Shown here: positions 7,474 through 14,970 of the stretch, piece after piece | How positions within the stretch are numbered: position 1 is the first letter of the stretch | Layout of the letters: each line of letters begins with the position of its first letter | Source of the DNA: an uncultured Bacilli bacterium | GTDB lineage: Bacteria > Bacillota_I > Bacilli_A > RF39 > UBA660 | Reading direction: 5' to 3' | Assembly (NCBI GenBank): GCA_944372415.1 | Contig: CALVZA010000023.1 | Location: 1-33,772 of the forward strand | DNA length: 33,772 nucleotides | Program-made: the position numbers and the translations under genes | Notes under the pieces: model-generated | What the model saw: only the letters and a program-made list of their open reading frames with translations | Told to the model about the DNA's origin: nothing | The model's database searches: none

Positions 7474-7620
7474 ATGGTATTAAAAAATGATGATTTAACT
7501 TTAATAATTGGCGGGTCTTCTGCAAAGAATGTTGGCATAGGAATAATTATAGCAGCTATAGGTAGTTTTATAGTTGGATTAATAGATGGTTTTTTAAGAC
7601 CATTAAAATGTAATAGTTAA
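7474..7620 (+). CDS. Double-glycine bacteriocin precursor, peptide 1
   Basis: The 48-residue peptide begins MVLKNDDLTLIIGG, a short leader ending in Gly-Gly at 13-14. The predicted mature peptide is 34 residues, very hydrophobic and glycine-rich, with a GxxxG motif (GLIDG, 35-39) and one Cys near the end. GxxxG motifs are typical of two-peptide class IIb bacteriocins, where they mediate helix-helix contact. The RBS GGAG lies in the end of the exporter gene. It has the same spacing and strand as the exporter and the next peptide, so they form one operon. The target cell is unknown. Confidence 0.8.
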   Translation: MVLKNDDLTLIIGGSSAKNVGIGIIIAAIGSFIVGLIDGFLRPLKCNS

Positions 7621-7778
7621 TGAATGAAATGGAATTAAGAAACGTAATTGGTGGTGCTACAAGTTATACTTCTGGATCTTTTTTAAATAGTTTAGTTAGG
7701 ATAATTAGTGTGTTTTTAGATCTTGGGAGAAATATTGGTAGTGCACTAAATTATGCTAAAAATAAAAGAACTTGCTAG
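7620..7778 (+). CDS. Double-glycine bacteriocin precursor, peptide 2
   Basis: The 52-residue peptide begins MNEMELRNVIGG, with Gly-Gly at 11-12. The predicted mature peptide has 40 residues with an amphipathic helix, a GxxxG motif (GRNIG, 36-40) and a basic tail ending in Cys. The start ATG shares its A with the stop codon of peptide 1 (TAATG), so translation is coupled and a fixed ratio of the two peptides is likely. This pairing and the GxxxG motif in each point to a two-component bacteriocin. A later ATG at 7629 would shorten the leader by three residues. No separate immunity gene is obvious before the terminator. Confidence 0.78.
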   Translation: MNEMELRNVIGGATSYTSGSFLNSLVRIISVFLDLGRNIGSALNYAKNKRTC

Positions 7779-7790
7779 CCCCTAAAAAAT

Positions 7791-7813
7791 CAACTTTATA
7801 AGTTGTTTTTTTT
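7791..7813 (+). terminator. Terminator of the bacteriocin operon
   Basis: CAACTT (7791-7796) pairs with AAGTTG (7800-7805), followed by eight T residues. TATAAT at 7818-7823 just after it is the likely -10 of the next gene. Confidence 0.8.
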
Positions 7814-7841
7814 ATAGTATAATACTTTTTAAGGTGAACTT

Positions 7842-8351
7842 ATGAAAGAAATAGAAAATTTTTTTAATTTGATAAAAAAAGTAAAATATGGTTGGCATGA
7901 TAAAACTGGTAATGTTCATAAAAGTCTACGAAACGGTAATTTTAAAAGAAATTATAAAATGCAAAAAATAAGCGACATACTTTTATCTAACTATGCTATA
8001 TGTTGGGAAATGTGTGAACTTGAAAGGAAATTTTTTAGAAAAAATAAAATAAATCATAAGACAATATTTGCATTATTAAAAAATAGTAGAGGAGAATGTC
8101 ATACATTTACTGTATTTGAACTTAATAATAAATGGTATTGGTTTGAAGCGTCTTGGGAAAATCAAAAAGGAATTCACAGATATAATAGTATAGAAGAAAT
8201 ATTAGATTTTTATAGAAATAATTTTGATGATTTTGCTAAAAAGGGTTATAAAAAAGAAGGTTTAGTTTTTTATGAATATAAAAAGCCTTTATTTAGATAT
8301 TCTTGTAATATGTTTTATATACATTGTTCATTAGGTAAAAAGATAAAATAA
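7842..8351 (+). CDS. Transglutaminase-like (papain-fold) protein of unknown function
   Basis: The 169-residue protein has a likely Cys-His-acidic triad in the pattern of small transglutaminase-like domains: NYAICWEMCELER (a Cys at the start of a helix), then ECHTFTVFELNNKWYWFEASW (His, then the acidic E in WFEASW) and GIHRYNSIEEIL. No signal peptide or membrane segment is seen. It has its own -10 (7818-7823) and an AAGGTG RBS. It follows the bacteriocin operon but is separated from it by a terminator, so a role in immunity or maturation is possible but unsupported. Substrate is unknown. Confidence 0.55.
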   Translation: MKEIENFFNLIKKVKYGWHDKTGNVHKSLRNGNFKRNYKMQKISDILLSNYAICWEMCELERKFFRKNKINHKTIFALLKNSRGECHTFTVFELNNKWYWFEASWENQKGIHRYNSIEEILDFYRNNFDDFAKKGYKKEGLVFYEYKKPLFRYSCNMFYIHCSLGKKIK

Positions 8352-8362
8352 ATATCTTTTTT
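8338..8362 (+). terminator. Probable terminator overlapping the end of the transglutaminase-like gene
   Basis: AAAAGATA (8338-8345) pairs with TATCTTTT (8353-8360), followed by further T residues. The stop codon lies in the loop. Confidence 0.55.
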
Positions 8363-8411
8363 ATTATGTAAACACATTAAAAATATAGTATTTATAAAAT
8401 ATAAAAAATGC

Positions 8412-8417
8412 TATAAT
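8412..8417 (+). promoter_or_regulatory. -10 element for the CmpB-like gene
   Basis: TATAAT lies 16 nt upstream of the ATG at 8434. No convincing -35 is visible. Confidence 0.4.
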
Positions 8418-8433
8418 ATATGTGGTGTAGTTT

Positions 8434-8952
8434 ATGTTAGAAAAATCTTTAAATGATAAAGTATATTATTGGGTATTAATATTTTTAATATCATCTTTTA
8501 TAGGTTGGGTTTATGAAGAAATATTTTATTTTATTTTTGAAAATATTGTAACTAATAGAGGATTTTTATATGGACCATATTTACCTGTATATGGTTGGGG
8601 TTCTGTTATATTGATGTTTATATTAAAAAAGTATAAAAACCGACCAATAGTAGTATTTTTATTATCTATTTTAATAACTAGTATTGTTGAATATGTTACT
8701 GGGTATGCAATGTTTAAAATATATAATAGAACTTGGTGGGATTATACAGGATTATTTTTAAATATTAATGGGTATGTATGTTTAAGATCAGTTATAACTT
8801 TTGCTATTGGTACAATGATTTTAATGTATATTTTAGAACCAATGATAGTTAAATTTATAAGTAATAGTAAATATATAAAAAAATATGTTTGTTATATATT
8901 TATAATAATATTTATTATAGATAATATATTAACTTACATATTTAGATATTAG
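8434..8952 (+). CDS. CmpB-type putative ABC-transporter membrane protein (PF06541-like)
   Basis: The 172-residue integral membrane protein has about five hydrophobic segments. It shows the family pattern SSFIGWVYEEIFY near the N-terminus, NRGFLYGPYLPVYGWG in the first loop, SIVEYVTGYAMFKIYNRTWWDYT in the centre and NGYVCLRS before the fourth segment. These match the widespread Firmicutes family annotated as putative ABC-transporter type IV, whose biochemical role is not settled. A weak GGTG precedes the start. Ten bases separate it from the CCA-adding enzyme gene, so the two are likely co-transcribed. Confidence 0.75.
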   Translation: MLEKSLNDKVYYWVLIFLISSFIGWVYEEIFYFIFENIVTNRGFLYGPYLPVYGWGSVILMFILKKYKNRPIVVFLLSILITSIVEYVTGYAMFKIYNRTWWDYTGLFLNINGYVCLRSVITFAIGTMILMYILEPMIVKFISNSKYIKKYVCYIFIIIFIIDNILTYIFRY

Positions 8953-8961
8953 GAAGGTAGA

Positions 8962-10035
8962 ATGGATAAAACAATTGTAAATTTATTAAAAAAAATAGAA
9001 AAAAATGGGTATAAAGCATATATAGTTGGTGGTTTTGTTAGAGATAAATTATTAGGAATAGAATCTAGTGATGTTGATATTTGTACAAATGCTTTACCAA
9101 AAGATATTATTAAAATTTTTAAATTAGATAAAGTTACTAAAGATAATTATGGGTGTGTTAATATAAAAACTAAAAAATATAATATTGACATTACTACTTT
9201 TAGAAAAGAAAGTGAATATGAAAATCATATTCCAAAGAGTACTGAATATGTAATGGATTTAAAAACAGATTTAAAAAGAAGAGATTTTACGTGCAATAGT
9301 TTAATTATGGATTATAATGAGTATATAATAGATTATTATAATGGAGTTAAAGATATAAATGATAAAATTATTAAATGTATTGGTAGTGTTAAAAATAAAC
9401 TTACTGAAGATCCATTAAGAATATTAAGAGCAATAAGATTATCTATAGTATATGATTTTGAAATAGATGATGAAATAAAAAAGTTTATTTTTGACAATAG
9501 AAAATTAATAGATAGTATAAGTTTTTATAGAAAAAAAGAGGAATTAGATAAGATATTTTCATGTTCTAATAAATTAAAGGGGTTAAAATTAATTAAAGAA
9601 TTAAATTTATGTACTACTTTTGGTTTAGAATATGATAAAGTAATTTATTGTAAAGATGTTTTGGGAATATATGCTCAGATTAAGTTTAGTGAAAAGTATT
9701 CGTTAACTAAATCAGAAAAAGATATTATAACCAAAGTTAGAGATATTTTAAATAGTGGTACTATTAGTAATATTTCATTATATAAATATGGTCTTTATAT
9801 TAATAGTATAGCAGGAGAAATACTTAATATTGATTATTTAAAAATTAGTAAAATGTATAAGACTTTACCTATAAAGTCTAGAAAAGATATAAAAATTTCT
9901 TTAGAAAGTATAGTTAAATTAAATGATAATTGCTATAATGGTGTTAACGAGATTTATAGTAAGTTAGAAAGTAGTATTCTTAGTGGAAAATTAAAGAATA
10001 AAAATAGAGATATAGTAAAATTTATTAGAAAGTAG
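8962..10035 (+). CDS. cca: CCA-adding tRNA nucleotidyltransferase
   Basis: The enzyme adds or repairs the 3' CCA of tRNAs. The 357-residue protein is a class II nucleotidyltransferase: GGFVRDKLLG (23-32), catalytic D37 and D39 in SSDVDI, the RRDFTCNSL motif that helps select bases, and EDPLRILRAIR. The C-terminal part is helical and divergent. The start is preceded by AGGAAGG. It heads a run of closely spaced genes (cca, dnaD, nth) with gaps of about 10 bp or overlaps. Whether it also adds the C residues or only A cannot be told here. Confidence 0.92.
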   Translation: MDKTIVNLLKKIEKNGYKAYIVGGFVRDKLLGIESSDVDICTNALPKDIIKIFKLDKVTKDNYGCVNIKTKKYNIDITTFRKESEYENHIPKSTEYVMDLKTDLKRRDFTCNSLIMDYNEYIIDYYNGVKDINDKIIKCIGSVKNKLTEDPLRILRAIRLSIVYDFEIDDEIKKFIFDNRKLIDSISFYRKKEELDKIFSCSNKLKGLKLIKELNLCTTFGLEYDKVIYCKDVLGIYAQIKFSEKYSLTKSEKDIITKVRDILNSGTISNISLYKYGLYINSIAGEILNIDYLKISKMYKTLPIKSRKDIKISLESIVKLNDNCYNGVNEIYSKLESSILSGKLKNKNRDIVKFIRK

Positions 10036-10045
10036 GTCTTATATT

Positions 10046-10687
10046 ATGAGCAATGAAGTAATTTATAATATTATTAAAAATAAAGATTATATAATTAGAC
10101 CATTTTTATTTAAAATAATAAAAGAAAATAATTTAAATATAAATGAAACATTGCTTTTAATATATTTGACTAATCAAGAACATCCAGAGTTAGATCTTAG
10201 TTTAATTAATGAGATTACTAGTTTAAATAATAATGAAATTATTAGTGCATTTTCTTCTTTAACAAGTAAAAATTTAATTAACACTAATATTATTAAAGAT
10301 GGAGATAGAGTTATTGAAGAAATTTCTTTAGACGGTATTTATAAACAAGCAGCAACAAATATAAATAAGAAAGTAAAAAATATTAGTGAAGAAAATATTT
10401 TTGAATTATTTGAACGTGAATTTGGAAGACCTTTAACTCCTATGGAATATGAATTTATTAACCAGTGGATTAATAGTGGTATGAATGAGGAATTAATTAA
10501 GGAGGCTTTAAAGGAAGCAACATACAATGGTGTTAGCAATTTAAGATATATTGATAAGATAATATATGAATGGAATAAGAAGGGGTATAAAACAGTTGAT
10601 GATGTTGTAAAAAACAGATATAAAAAGGAAGAAAAAAAGAATTTAAATGTTGAATTCTTTGAATATAATTGGTTAGATGAAAATTAA
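10046..10687 (+). CDS. dnaD: DnaD-like primosomal replication protein
   Basis: The 213-residue protein has an N-terminal winged-helix region (about 1-105, with LLLIYLTNQ and NEIISAFSSLTSKNLI) and a C-terminal DnaD/DnaB_2 domain (about 118-190) containing FEREFGRPLTPMEYEFINQW and NLRYIDKIIYEWNKKG, the family's diagnostic helix. DnaD helps DnaA open origins and recruits the helicase loader in Firmicutes. It overlaps the nth start by 11 bp, the usual dnaD-nth order in Bacilli. Confidence 0.88.
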   Translation: MSNEVIYNIIKNKDYIIRPFLFKIIKENNLNINETLLLIYLTNQEHPELDLSLINEITSLNNNEIISAFSSLTSKNLINTNIIKDGDRVIEEISLDGIYKQAATNINKKVKNISEENIFELFEREFGRPLTPMEYEFINQWINSGMNEELIKEALKEATYNGVSNLRYIDKIIYEWNKKGYKTVDDVVKNRYKKEEKKNLNVEFFEYNWLDEN

Positions 10688-11309
10688 TGAATTATTAAAT
10701 AAATTAGATATAATGATACCTGATGCTAGGTGTGAATTAAATTATAATAAAGATTATGAATTATTAATTGCAACTGTTTTATCTGCCCAATGTACTGATG
10801 CTAGAGTTAATAAAGTTACTAAAGTACTTTTTAGTAAGTATAATATTAATGATTTAGCAACTGCTAATCAATTAGATATTGAAAAAATAATTTATAGTTG
10901 TGGAAATTATAAGAAAAAAAGTTCTTATATTATTAGTATTGCCAAGTCTTTAATTAATGATTTTAATGGCAAAGTTCCTAATGATAGAGAATATTTAGAA
11001 AGTTTGCCTGGTGTAGGAAGAAAAACAACTAATGTAGTTTTATCAAATATTTATGATGTTCCTGCTATCGCAGTTGATACTCATGTAAATAGAGTTTCTA
11101 AAAGATTAAATCTTGCTAAAAATAGTGATACTGTGTTAGATGTAGAAAAAAAGTTAATGAAAAAAATTCCAAAAGAAAAATGGTCTAGAGTTCATCATCA
11201 ATTAGTATTATTTGGAAGATATATTTGTAAAAGTCAAAATCCTGAATGTGATAAGTGTTTATTAAAAGAAAATTGTGCATATTATAAAAAATATATTAAA
11301 AACAAATAA
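10677..11309 (+). CDS. nth: Endonuclease III, DNA glycosylase/AP lyase
   Basis: Nth removes oxidised pyrimidines in base excision repair. The 210-residue protein has LSAQCTDARVN, the helix-hairpin-helix LPGVGRKTTNV (110-120) with the lysine nucleophile K116, the catalytic D134 in VDTHV, and a complete 4Fe-4S cluster of C184-x6-C191-x2-C194-x5-C200. It starts within the 3' end of dnaD, so translation is coupled. All active-site residues are present. Confidence 0.95.
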   Translation: MKINELLNKLDIMIPDARCELNYNKDYELLIATVLSAQCTDARVNKVTKVLFSKYNINDLATANQLDIEKIIYSCGNYKKKSSYIISIAKSLINDFNGKVPNDREYLESLPGVGRKTTNVVLSNIYDVPAIAVDTHVNRVSKRLNLAKNSDTVLDVEKKLMKKIPKEKWSRVHHQLVLFGRYICKSQNPECDKCLLKENCAYYKKYIKNK

Positions 11310-11342
11310 ATTTATATGATATAATCTATGGAGGTGATGTAT

Positions 11343-11738
11343 ATGTCAGTTAGTAGAAGTGAACTTAGAGAGAAAATAATGATTATTTTGTATCAAGTAG
11401 ATATGTATGAAAAAAATAAATATCAATATGTAGTAGAAGATGTTATAAAAGAAAATGTAGAGATTTCTAATGAATTTGTTACAGAAATTGTAAATGGAGT
11501 AATATCAAAAAAAGATATAATAGATGAGTATGCAAATAAATATTTATCTAATTGGACTATTGATAGATTAGATAATCTTGGTTCAAATATATTAAGAATG
11601 GCTATTTATGAAATTTTATATACAAATACTCCTAAAATTGTTGTAATAAATGAAGCAATTGAACTTGCTAAGAAATATAGTGATGAAAATGTTCGAAAAA
11701 TGATAAATGCTGTATTAGATAAGATAGTTAATGAATAA
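11343..11738 (+). CDS. nusB: Transcription antitermination factor NusB
   Basis: The 131-residue all-helical protein matches NusB: SRSELREKIMIILYQVDM at the start and DRLDNLGSNILRMAIYEILY, PKIVVINEAIELAKKYSDEN and INAVLDKI near the end. NusB with NusE binds boxA RNA in rRNA antitermination. The start ATG 11343 follows an unusually strong GGAGGTGAT (11331-11339). An ATG 15 nt upstream precedes that site and is not the start. Confidence 0.93.
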   Translation: MSVSRSELREKIMIILYQVDMYEKNKYQYVVEDVIKENVEISNEFVTEIVNGVISKKDIIDEYANKYLSNWTIDRLDNLGSNILRMAIYEILYTNTPKIVVINEAIELAKKYSDENVRKMINAVLDKIVNE

Positions 11739-11773
11739 TATATTTTTTTATATTTTTTTAATTGGGTGATATT

Positions 11774-13039
11774 ATGGAAAGAAGATATATAACTGTTACA
11801 ACTTTAAATAAGTATTTAAAAAATAAGTTTGATACTGACCCTAATATTCAAACACTTTGTTTAAAAGGAGAAATATCTAATTTTAAAGGTCATACTAGAG
11901 GACATTTATATTTTACTTTAAAAGATGAAGGAAGTAGAATTAATGCTGTTATGTTTTCAAGTAGTGCTAGCAAATTAAGTTTTGTTCCAAAAGATGGAAT
12001 GAAAGTTTTAGTTGTTGGAAGAGTTAGTATTTATGAACCTAATGGTGGTTATCAAATATATATCAATGAAATGCAAGAAGATGGTGTAGGTAATCTTTAT
12101 ATAAAGTTTGAAGAATTGAAGAAAAAACTTGCAAGTGAAGGTTTATTTGATACTAAATATAAAAAAAACATTCCTAAGTTTCCTGAAAAAATTGGAATAG
12201 TTACTGCTCCAACAGGAGCTGCTATAAGAGATATATTGAGTACTATTAAAAGAAGATTTCCAAATACTGAAACTATACTTTTTCCATCACTCGTACAAGG
12301 AGAAATAGCGGCTAATGATATAGTAAAACAAATAAAAAATGCAGATAATTATGGATTAGATGTTTTAATTGTAGGCAGAGGTGGAGGCTCAATAGAGGAT
12401 TTATGGAGTTTTAACGAAGAAATAGTTGCTCGTGCAATATTTGAAGCAAAAACTCCAATAATTTCTGCTGTTGGACACGAAATAGATTTTACAATAAGTG
12501 ATTTTGTTGCAGATTTAAGAGCGCCAACTCCAACAGGGGCTGCTGAGATGGCTGTTCCAAATATAACAGATGTAAAAAAATTTATTAATCAACTTAATAT
12601 GAGATTAAATAATAATATAGAAAATATAATAGAATTTAATAAAAAAAGAATAGATAATTTAAAAGGTACTTATGTTCTTTCAAATCCTATAGCAACATTT
12701 GAAATAAGAGAACAGAAATTAGATACTTTATTAAATAAAATTAACAATAGAATAAATTATATTATAGAATTTAAACAAAAAAGATTAGATAATATAAAAA
12801 GTAATTATACATTAAATAATCCAGATAGTTTTATAAATGTTTTTAATAACAACTATGAACTATTATTAAATAAATTAAATTTATTAAATCCATTAAATGT
12901 ATTAAGTAAAGGTTATAGTGTATCTATTAAAAATGGTAAATCTATAAAAAGTATTAAAGAAGTAAATGTAAAAGATGTTATTAATATTAAATTATATGAA
13001 GGAAATATTGATGCTGTTGTAGAAAGGATAAATGAATAA
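11774..13039 (+). CDS. xseA: Exonuclease VII large subunit
   Basis: XseA is the catalytic subunit of the single-strand-specific exonuclease VII. The 421-residue protein has an N-terminal OB fold (LCLKGEISNFKGHTRGHLYFTLKD), the catalytic core with GIVTAPTGAAIRDI, VGRGGGSIEDLWSFNEE, SAVGHEIDFTISDFVADLRAPTPTGAAE, then a coiled region and a C-terminal end LNVLSKGYSV. The start ATG follows GGGTGAT. A TTG 12 nt upstream lies before that site. Its stop codon overlaps the xseB start by one base (TAATG). Confidence 0.95.
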   Translation: MERRYITVTTLNKYLKNKFDTDPNIQTLCLKGEISNFKGHTRGHLYFTLKDEGSRINAVMFSSSASKLSFVPKDGMKVLVVGRVSIYEPNGGYQIYINEMQEDGVGNLYIKFEELKKKLASEGLFDTKYKKNIPKFPEKIGIVTAPTGAAIRDILSTIKRRFPNTETILFPSLVQGEIAANDIVKQIKNADNYGLDVLIVGRGGGSIEDLWSFNEEIVARAIFEAKTPIISAVGHEIDFTISDFVADLRAPTPTGAAEMAVPNITDVKKFINQLNMRLNNNIENIIEFNKKRIDNLKGTYVLSNPIATFEIREQKLDTLLNKINNRINYIIEFKQKRLDNIKSNYTLNNPDSFINVFNNNYELLLNKLNLLNPLNVLSKGYSVSIKNGKSIKSIKEVNVKDVINIKLYEGNIDAVVERINE

Positions 13040-13257
13040 TGGAAGAAAAAAAGTTTGATGAATTATTAGTTGATATTGAAAAAATTGTTAAAGATTTAGA
13101 AAGTGGTAATATAGATTTAGAAACTAGTATAGAAAAATATAGTGAAGCTATGAAAATGATAAAAATATGTAGTGATAAATTAAATACTGCTACTGAGTCA
13201 GTTAATAAAATATTAGATGAAAATGGAAATTTAAGTGATTTTCAAGTTAGTGATTAA
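13039..13257 (+). CDS. xseB: Exonuclease VII small subunit
   Basis: The 72-residue helical protein begins EEKKFDELLVDIEKIVKDLESGNIDLETSIEKYSEAM, the standard XseB pattern. Several copies bind each XseA. Its ATG shares a base with the xseA stop, so the two are translated in a coupled manner. A terminator follows. Confidence 0.95.
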   Translation: MEEKKFDELLVDIEKIVKDLESGNIDLETSIEKYSEAMKMIKICSDKLNTATESVNKILDENGNLSDFQVSD

Positions 13258-13260
13258 ATT

Positions 13261-13285
13261 ATAACCATAAATTGGTTATTTTTAT
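13261..13285 (+). terminator. Terminator after xseB
   Basis: ATAACCA (13261-13267) pairs with TGGTTAT (13273-13279), followed by a T-rich tract. Confidence 0.7.
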
Positions 13286-13320
13286 TTTAAAAATTTATAC
13301 ATAATAATAATGGTGGTATT

Positions 13321-14289
13321 ATGAAAAAAAATATATTAATTATTTTTATATTATTATTATTTCCTCTAAATGCATTTGCGTATTCTAATTATATAATTCC
13401 TGGAGGTAATAATATTGGTATAGAAGTAAAAAATGATGGTATTATTGTAATTGGTTTTTATAAAGTTAATAATAGATATAATACTAACGAATTAAAAATA
13501 GGAGATGTTATAACAAAAATAAATAATAATAATGTTTATACTATTGATGAAATGGTAAGAGAAATTGAAAATTCTGTTAAAGATAACAAAGTAGATATTA
13601 CTGTAATACGTAATAAAAAAGAGAAGAGTTTTGAATTTAATTTAATAAAGCAAGACGGAATATATAAGACTGGATTATATGTAAAAGATTCTATAAGTGG
13701 TATTGGTACTTTAACTTATATAGATCCAATAAGTAAAATTTATGGAGCGCTTGGACATGAAATTATTGAAGGTACTAGTATGAAAAGTGTAGAAGTTAGA
13801 AGTGGTACTATATTTGAAAGCTTAGTAACAAGTATAGATAGATCTACTGTTGGTACTGCTGGTACTAAAAATGCTAAATTTTATTCTAATAATGTTTATG
13901 GTGATGTTAGTAAAAATACTATATCTGGTATATATGGAAAATATACTAAAGATATAAGTAATATGAAAACTATTGAAGTTGGTAAACCTAATGAATTAAA
14001 GGTAGGTAAAGCTTCTATTTATACGGTTATTAATGGAGAAAATGTTGAAGAATTTGAAATTAATATTACTAAAATTAATGACGGGTCTAAGATAAAGAAT
14101 ATTTCTTTTGAAGTAACTGATAGTAAGTTATTAGATAAAAGTGGTGGTATTGTCCAAGGAATGAGTGGTAGTCCTATAATACAAGATGGGAAGATATTTG
14201 GTGCTGTTACTCATGTTATAGTAAGTAATCCTACAACTGGTTATGGTATATTTATAACAACTATGTTAGAAGAAGGAGAAAGAAATTAA
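13321..14289 (+). CDS. spoIVB: SpoIVB-type signalling serine peptidase (S55)
   Basis: SpoIVB is secreted from the forespore into the intermembrane space, where it triggers pro-SigK processing by cutting SpoIVFA. The 322-residue protein has a hydrophobic N-terminal signal (1-20, ending FPLNAFA), a PDZ domain around 30-115 (LKIGDVITKINNNNVYTIDEM) and an S55 peptidase domain. H146 lies in YGALGHE and the likely nucleophile is S282 in GIVQGMSGSPII, followed by GAVTHV. It is shorter than the Bacillus protein, mainly at the N-terminal side. GGTGG precedes the start. This implies that a SigK-type mother-cell pathway exists in the organism. Confidence 0.9.
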   Translation: MKKNILIIFILLLFPLNAFAYSNYIIPGGNNIGIEVKNDGIIVIGFYKVNNRYNTNELKIGDVITKINNNNVYTIDEMVREIENSVKDNKVDITVIRNKKEKSFEFNLIKQDGIYKTGLYVKDSISGIGTLTYIDPISKIYGALGHEIIEGTSMKSVEVRSGTIFESLVTSIDRSTVGTAGTKNAKFYSNNVYGDVSKNTISGIYGKYTKDISNMKTIEVGKPNELKVGKASIYTVINGENVEEFEINITKINDGSKIKNISFEVTDSKLLDKSGGIVQGMSGSPIIQDGKIFGAVTHVIVSNPTTGYGIFITTMLEEGERN

Positions 14290-14303
14290 TTTTATTAATT
14301 GTA

Positions 14304-14339
14304 TATCTGATTATTTTTCTATAGATCAGGTATTTTTTT
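14304..14339 (+). terminator. Terminator after spoIVB
   Basis: TATCTGAT (14304-14311) pairs with ATCAGGTA (14325-14332, one wobble), followed by seven T residues. Confidence 0.7.
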
Positions 14340-14424
14340 GATTTAAAAATTATAAATTTGGGTTGGTATATGACTTTTAAATGAAAAATATTTAACTTTT
14401 ACTAGTATTTTTTCTATTTTGTGT

Positions 14425-14430
14425 TATAAT
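14425..14430 (+). promoter_or_regulatory. Extended -10 of the T-box operon
   Basis: TGTTATAAT (14422-14430) is an extended -10. Transcription should begin near 14437, at the start of the T-box leader. The -35 is weak. Confidence 0.6.
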
Positions 14431-14436
14431 ACTAAT

Positions 14437-14662
14437 ATATTTAAATTAATGAGATGGAGAAGTAGTGTAGAAAATATTCTTAAAGAGAGTCCTAGTTGGT
14501 GAGAATGGATAGATAAAACTATATGAATAACACCATTGAGATTCTTTCTGAAATTAGTAAGAAAGAACGGTATAAACCGTTAAAGTTAAGAGATATCAGT
14601 TAATGATAATTAGGGTGGTACCACGATTTATTAGTCGTCCCTTGTCATTAACTTTTTTTTAT
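14437..14662 (+). promoter_or_regulatory. T-box riboswitch leader of the gatCAB-aspS operon
   Basis: The conserved T-box AGGGTGGTACCACG lies at 14612-14625. It can form the antiterminator with CGTCCCT (14636-14642). The competing terminator pairs AGTTAATGA (14598-14606) with TCATTAACT (14645-14653), followed by a T-run. Upstream, a stem I with GGTG/CACC helices and an AGAGAG segment is visible. After CACC comes ATTGAGATTC. If read as in other T-boxes, the specifier would be GAT (14540-14542), an Asp codon, which fits the aspS and Gat genes; I could not fold stem I rigorously. Uncharged tRNA would turn the operon on. Confidence 0.9.
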
Positions 14663-14679
14663 TTTAAGGAGGATATTTT

Positions 14680-14970
14680 ATGGTAAATAAGGAAATGTTA
14701 GAAAAGTATGCTGAGAAGTTAATGTTTAGAATGAGTGATGAAGAATATGTTACTTTAGAAAATGAATTTGACATCATTTTAAAACAAATGGAATTAATAG
14801 GAAATATAAATGGTATTAGTGATGTTGAACCTATGATTTTTCCATTTGTAACATATGATGCTAGTTTAAGAGAAGATGTAGATAAAGAACCTTTAACAGT
14901 AGATGAAGTATTAAGTAATACAAAACATCAAGTTAGAGATCAAGTAAAAGTACCAAAGGTGGTGGAATAA
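14680..14970 (+). CDS. gatC: Asp/Glu-tRNA amidotransferase subunit C
   Basis: The 96-residue GatC stabilises GatA on GatB. It shows LEKYAEKLMFRMSDEEYVTLENEFDIIL at the N-terminus and the family's LREDVDK and HQVRDQVKVPKVVE towards the end. The RBS is AAGGAGG, directly after the T-box terminator. Its stop overlaps the gatA start by one base. First gene of the gatC-gatA-gatB-aspS operon. Confidence 0.93.
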   Translation: MVNKEMLEKYAEKLMFRMSDEEYVTLENEFDIILKQMELIGNINGISDVEPMIFPFVTYDASLREDVDKEPLTVDEVLSNTKHQVRDQVKVPKVVE

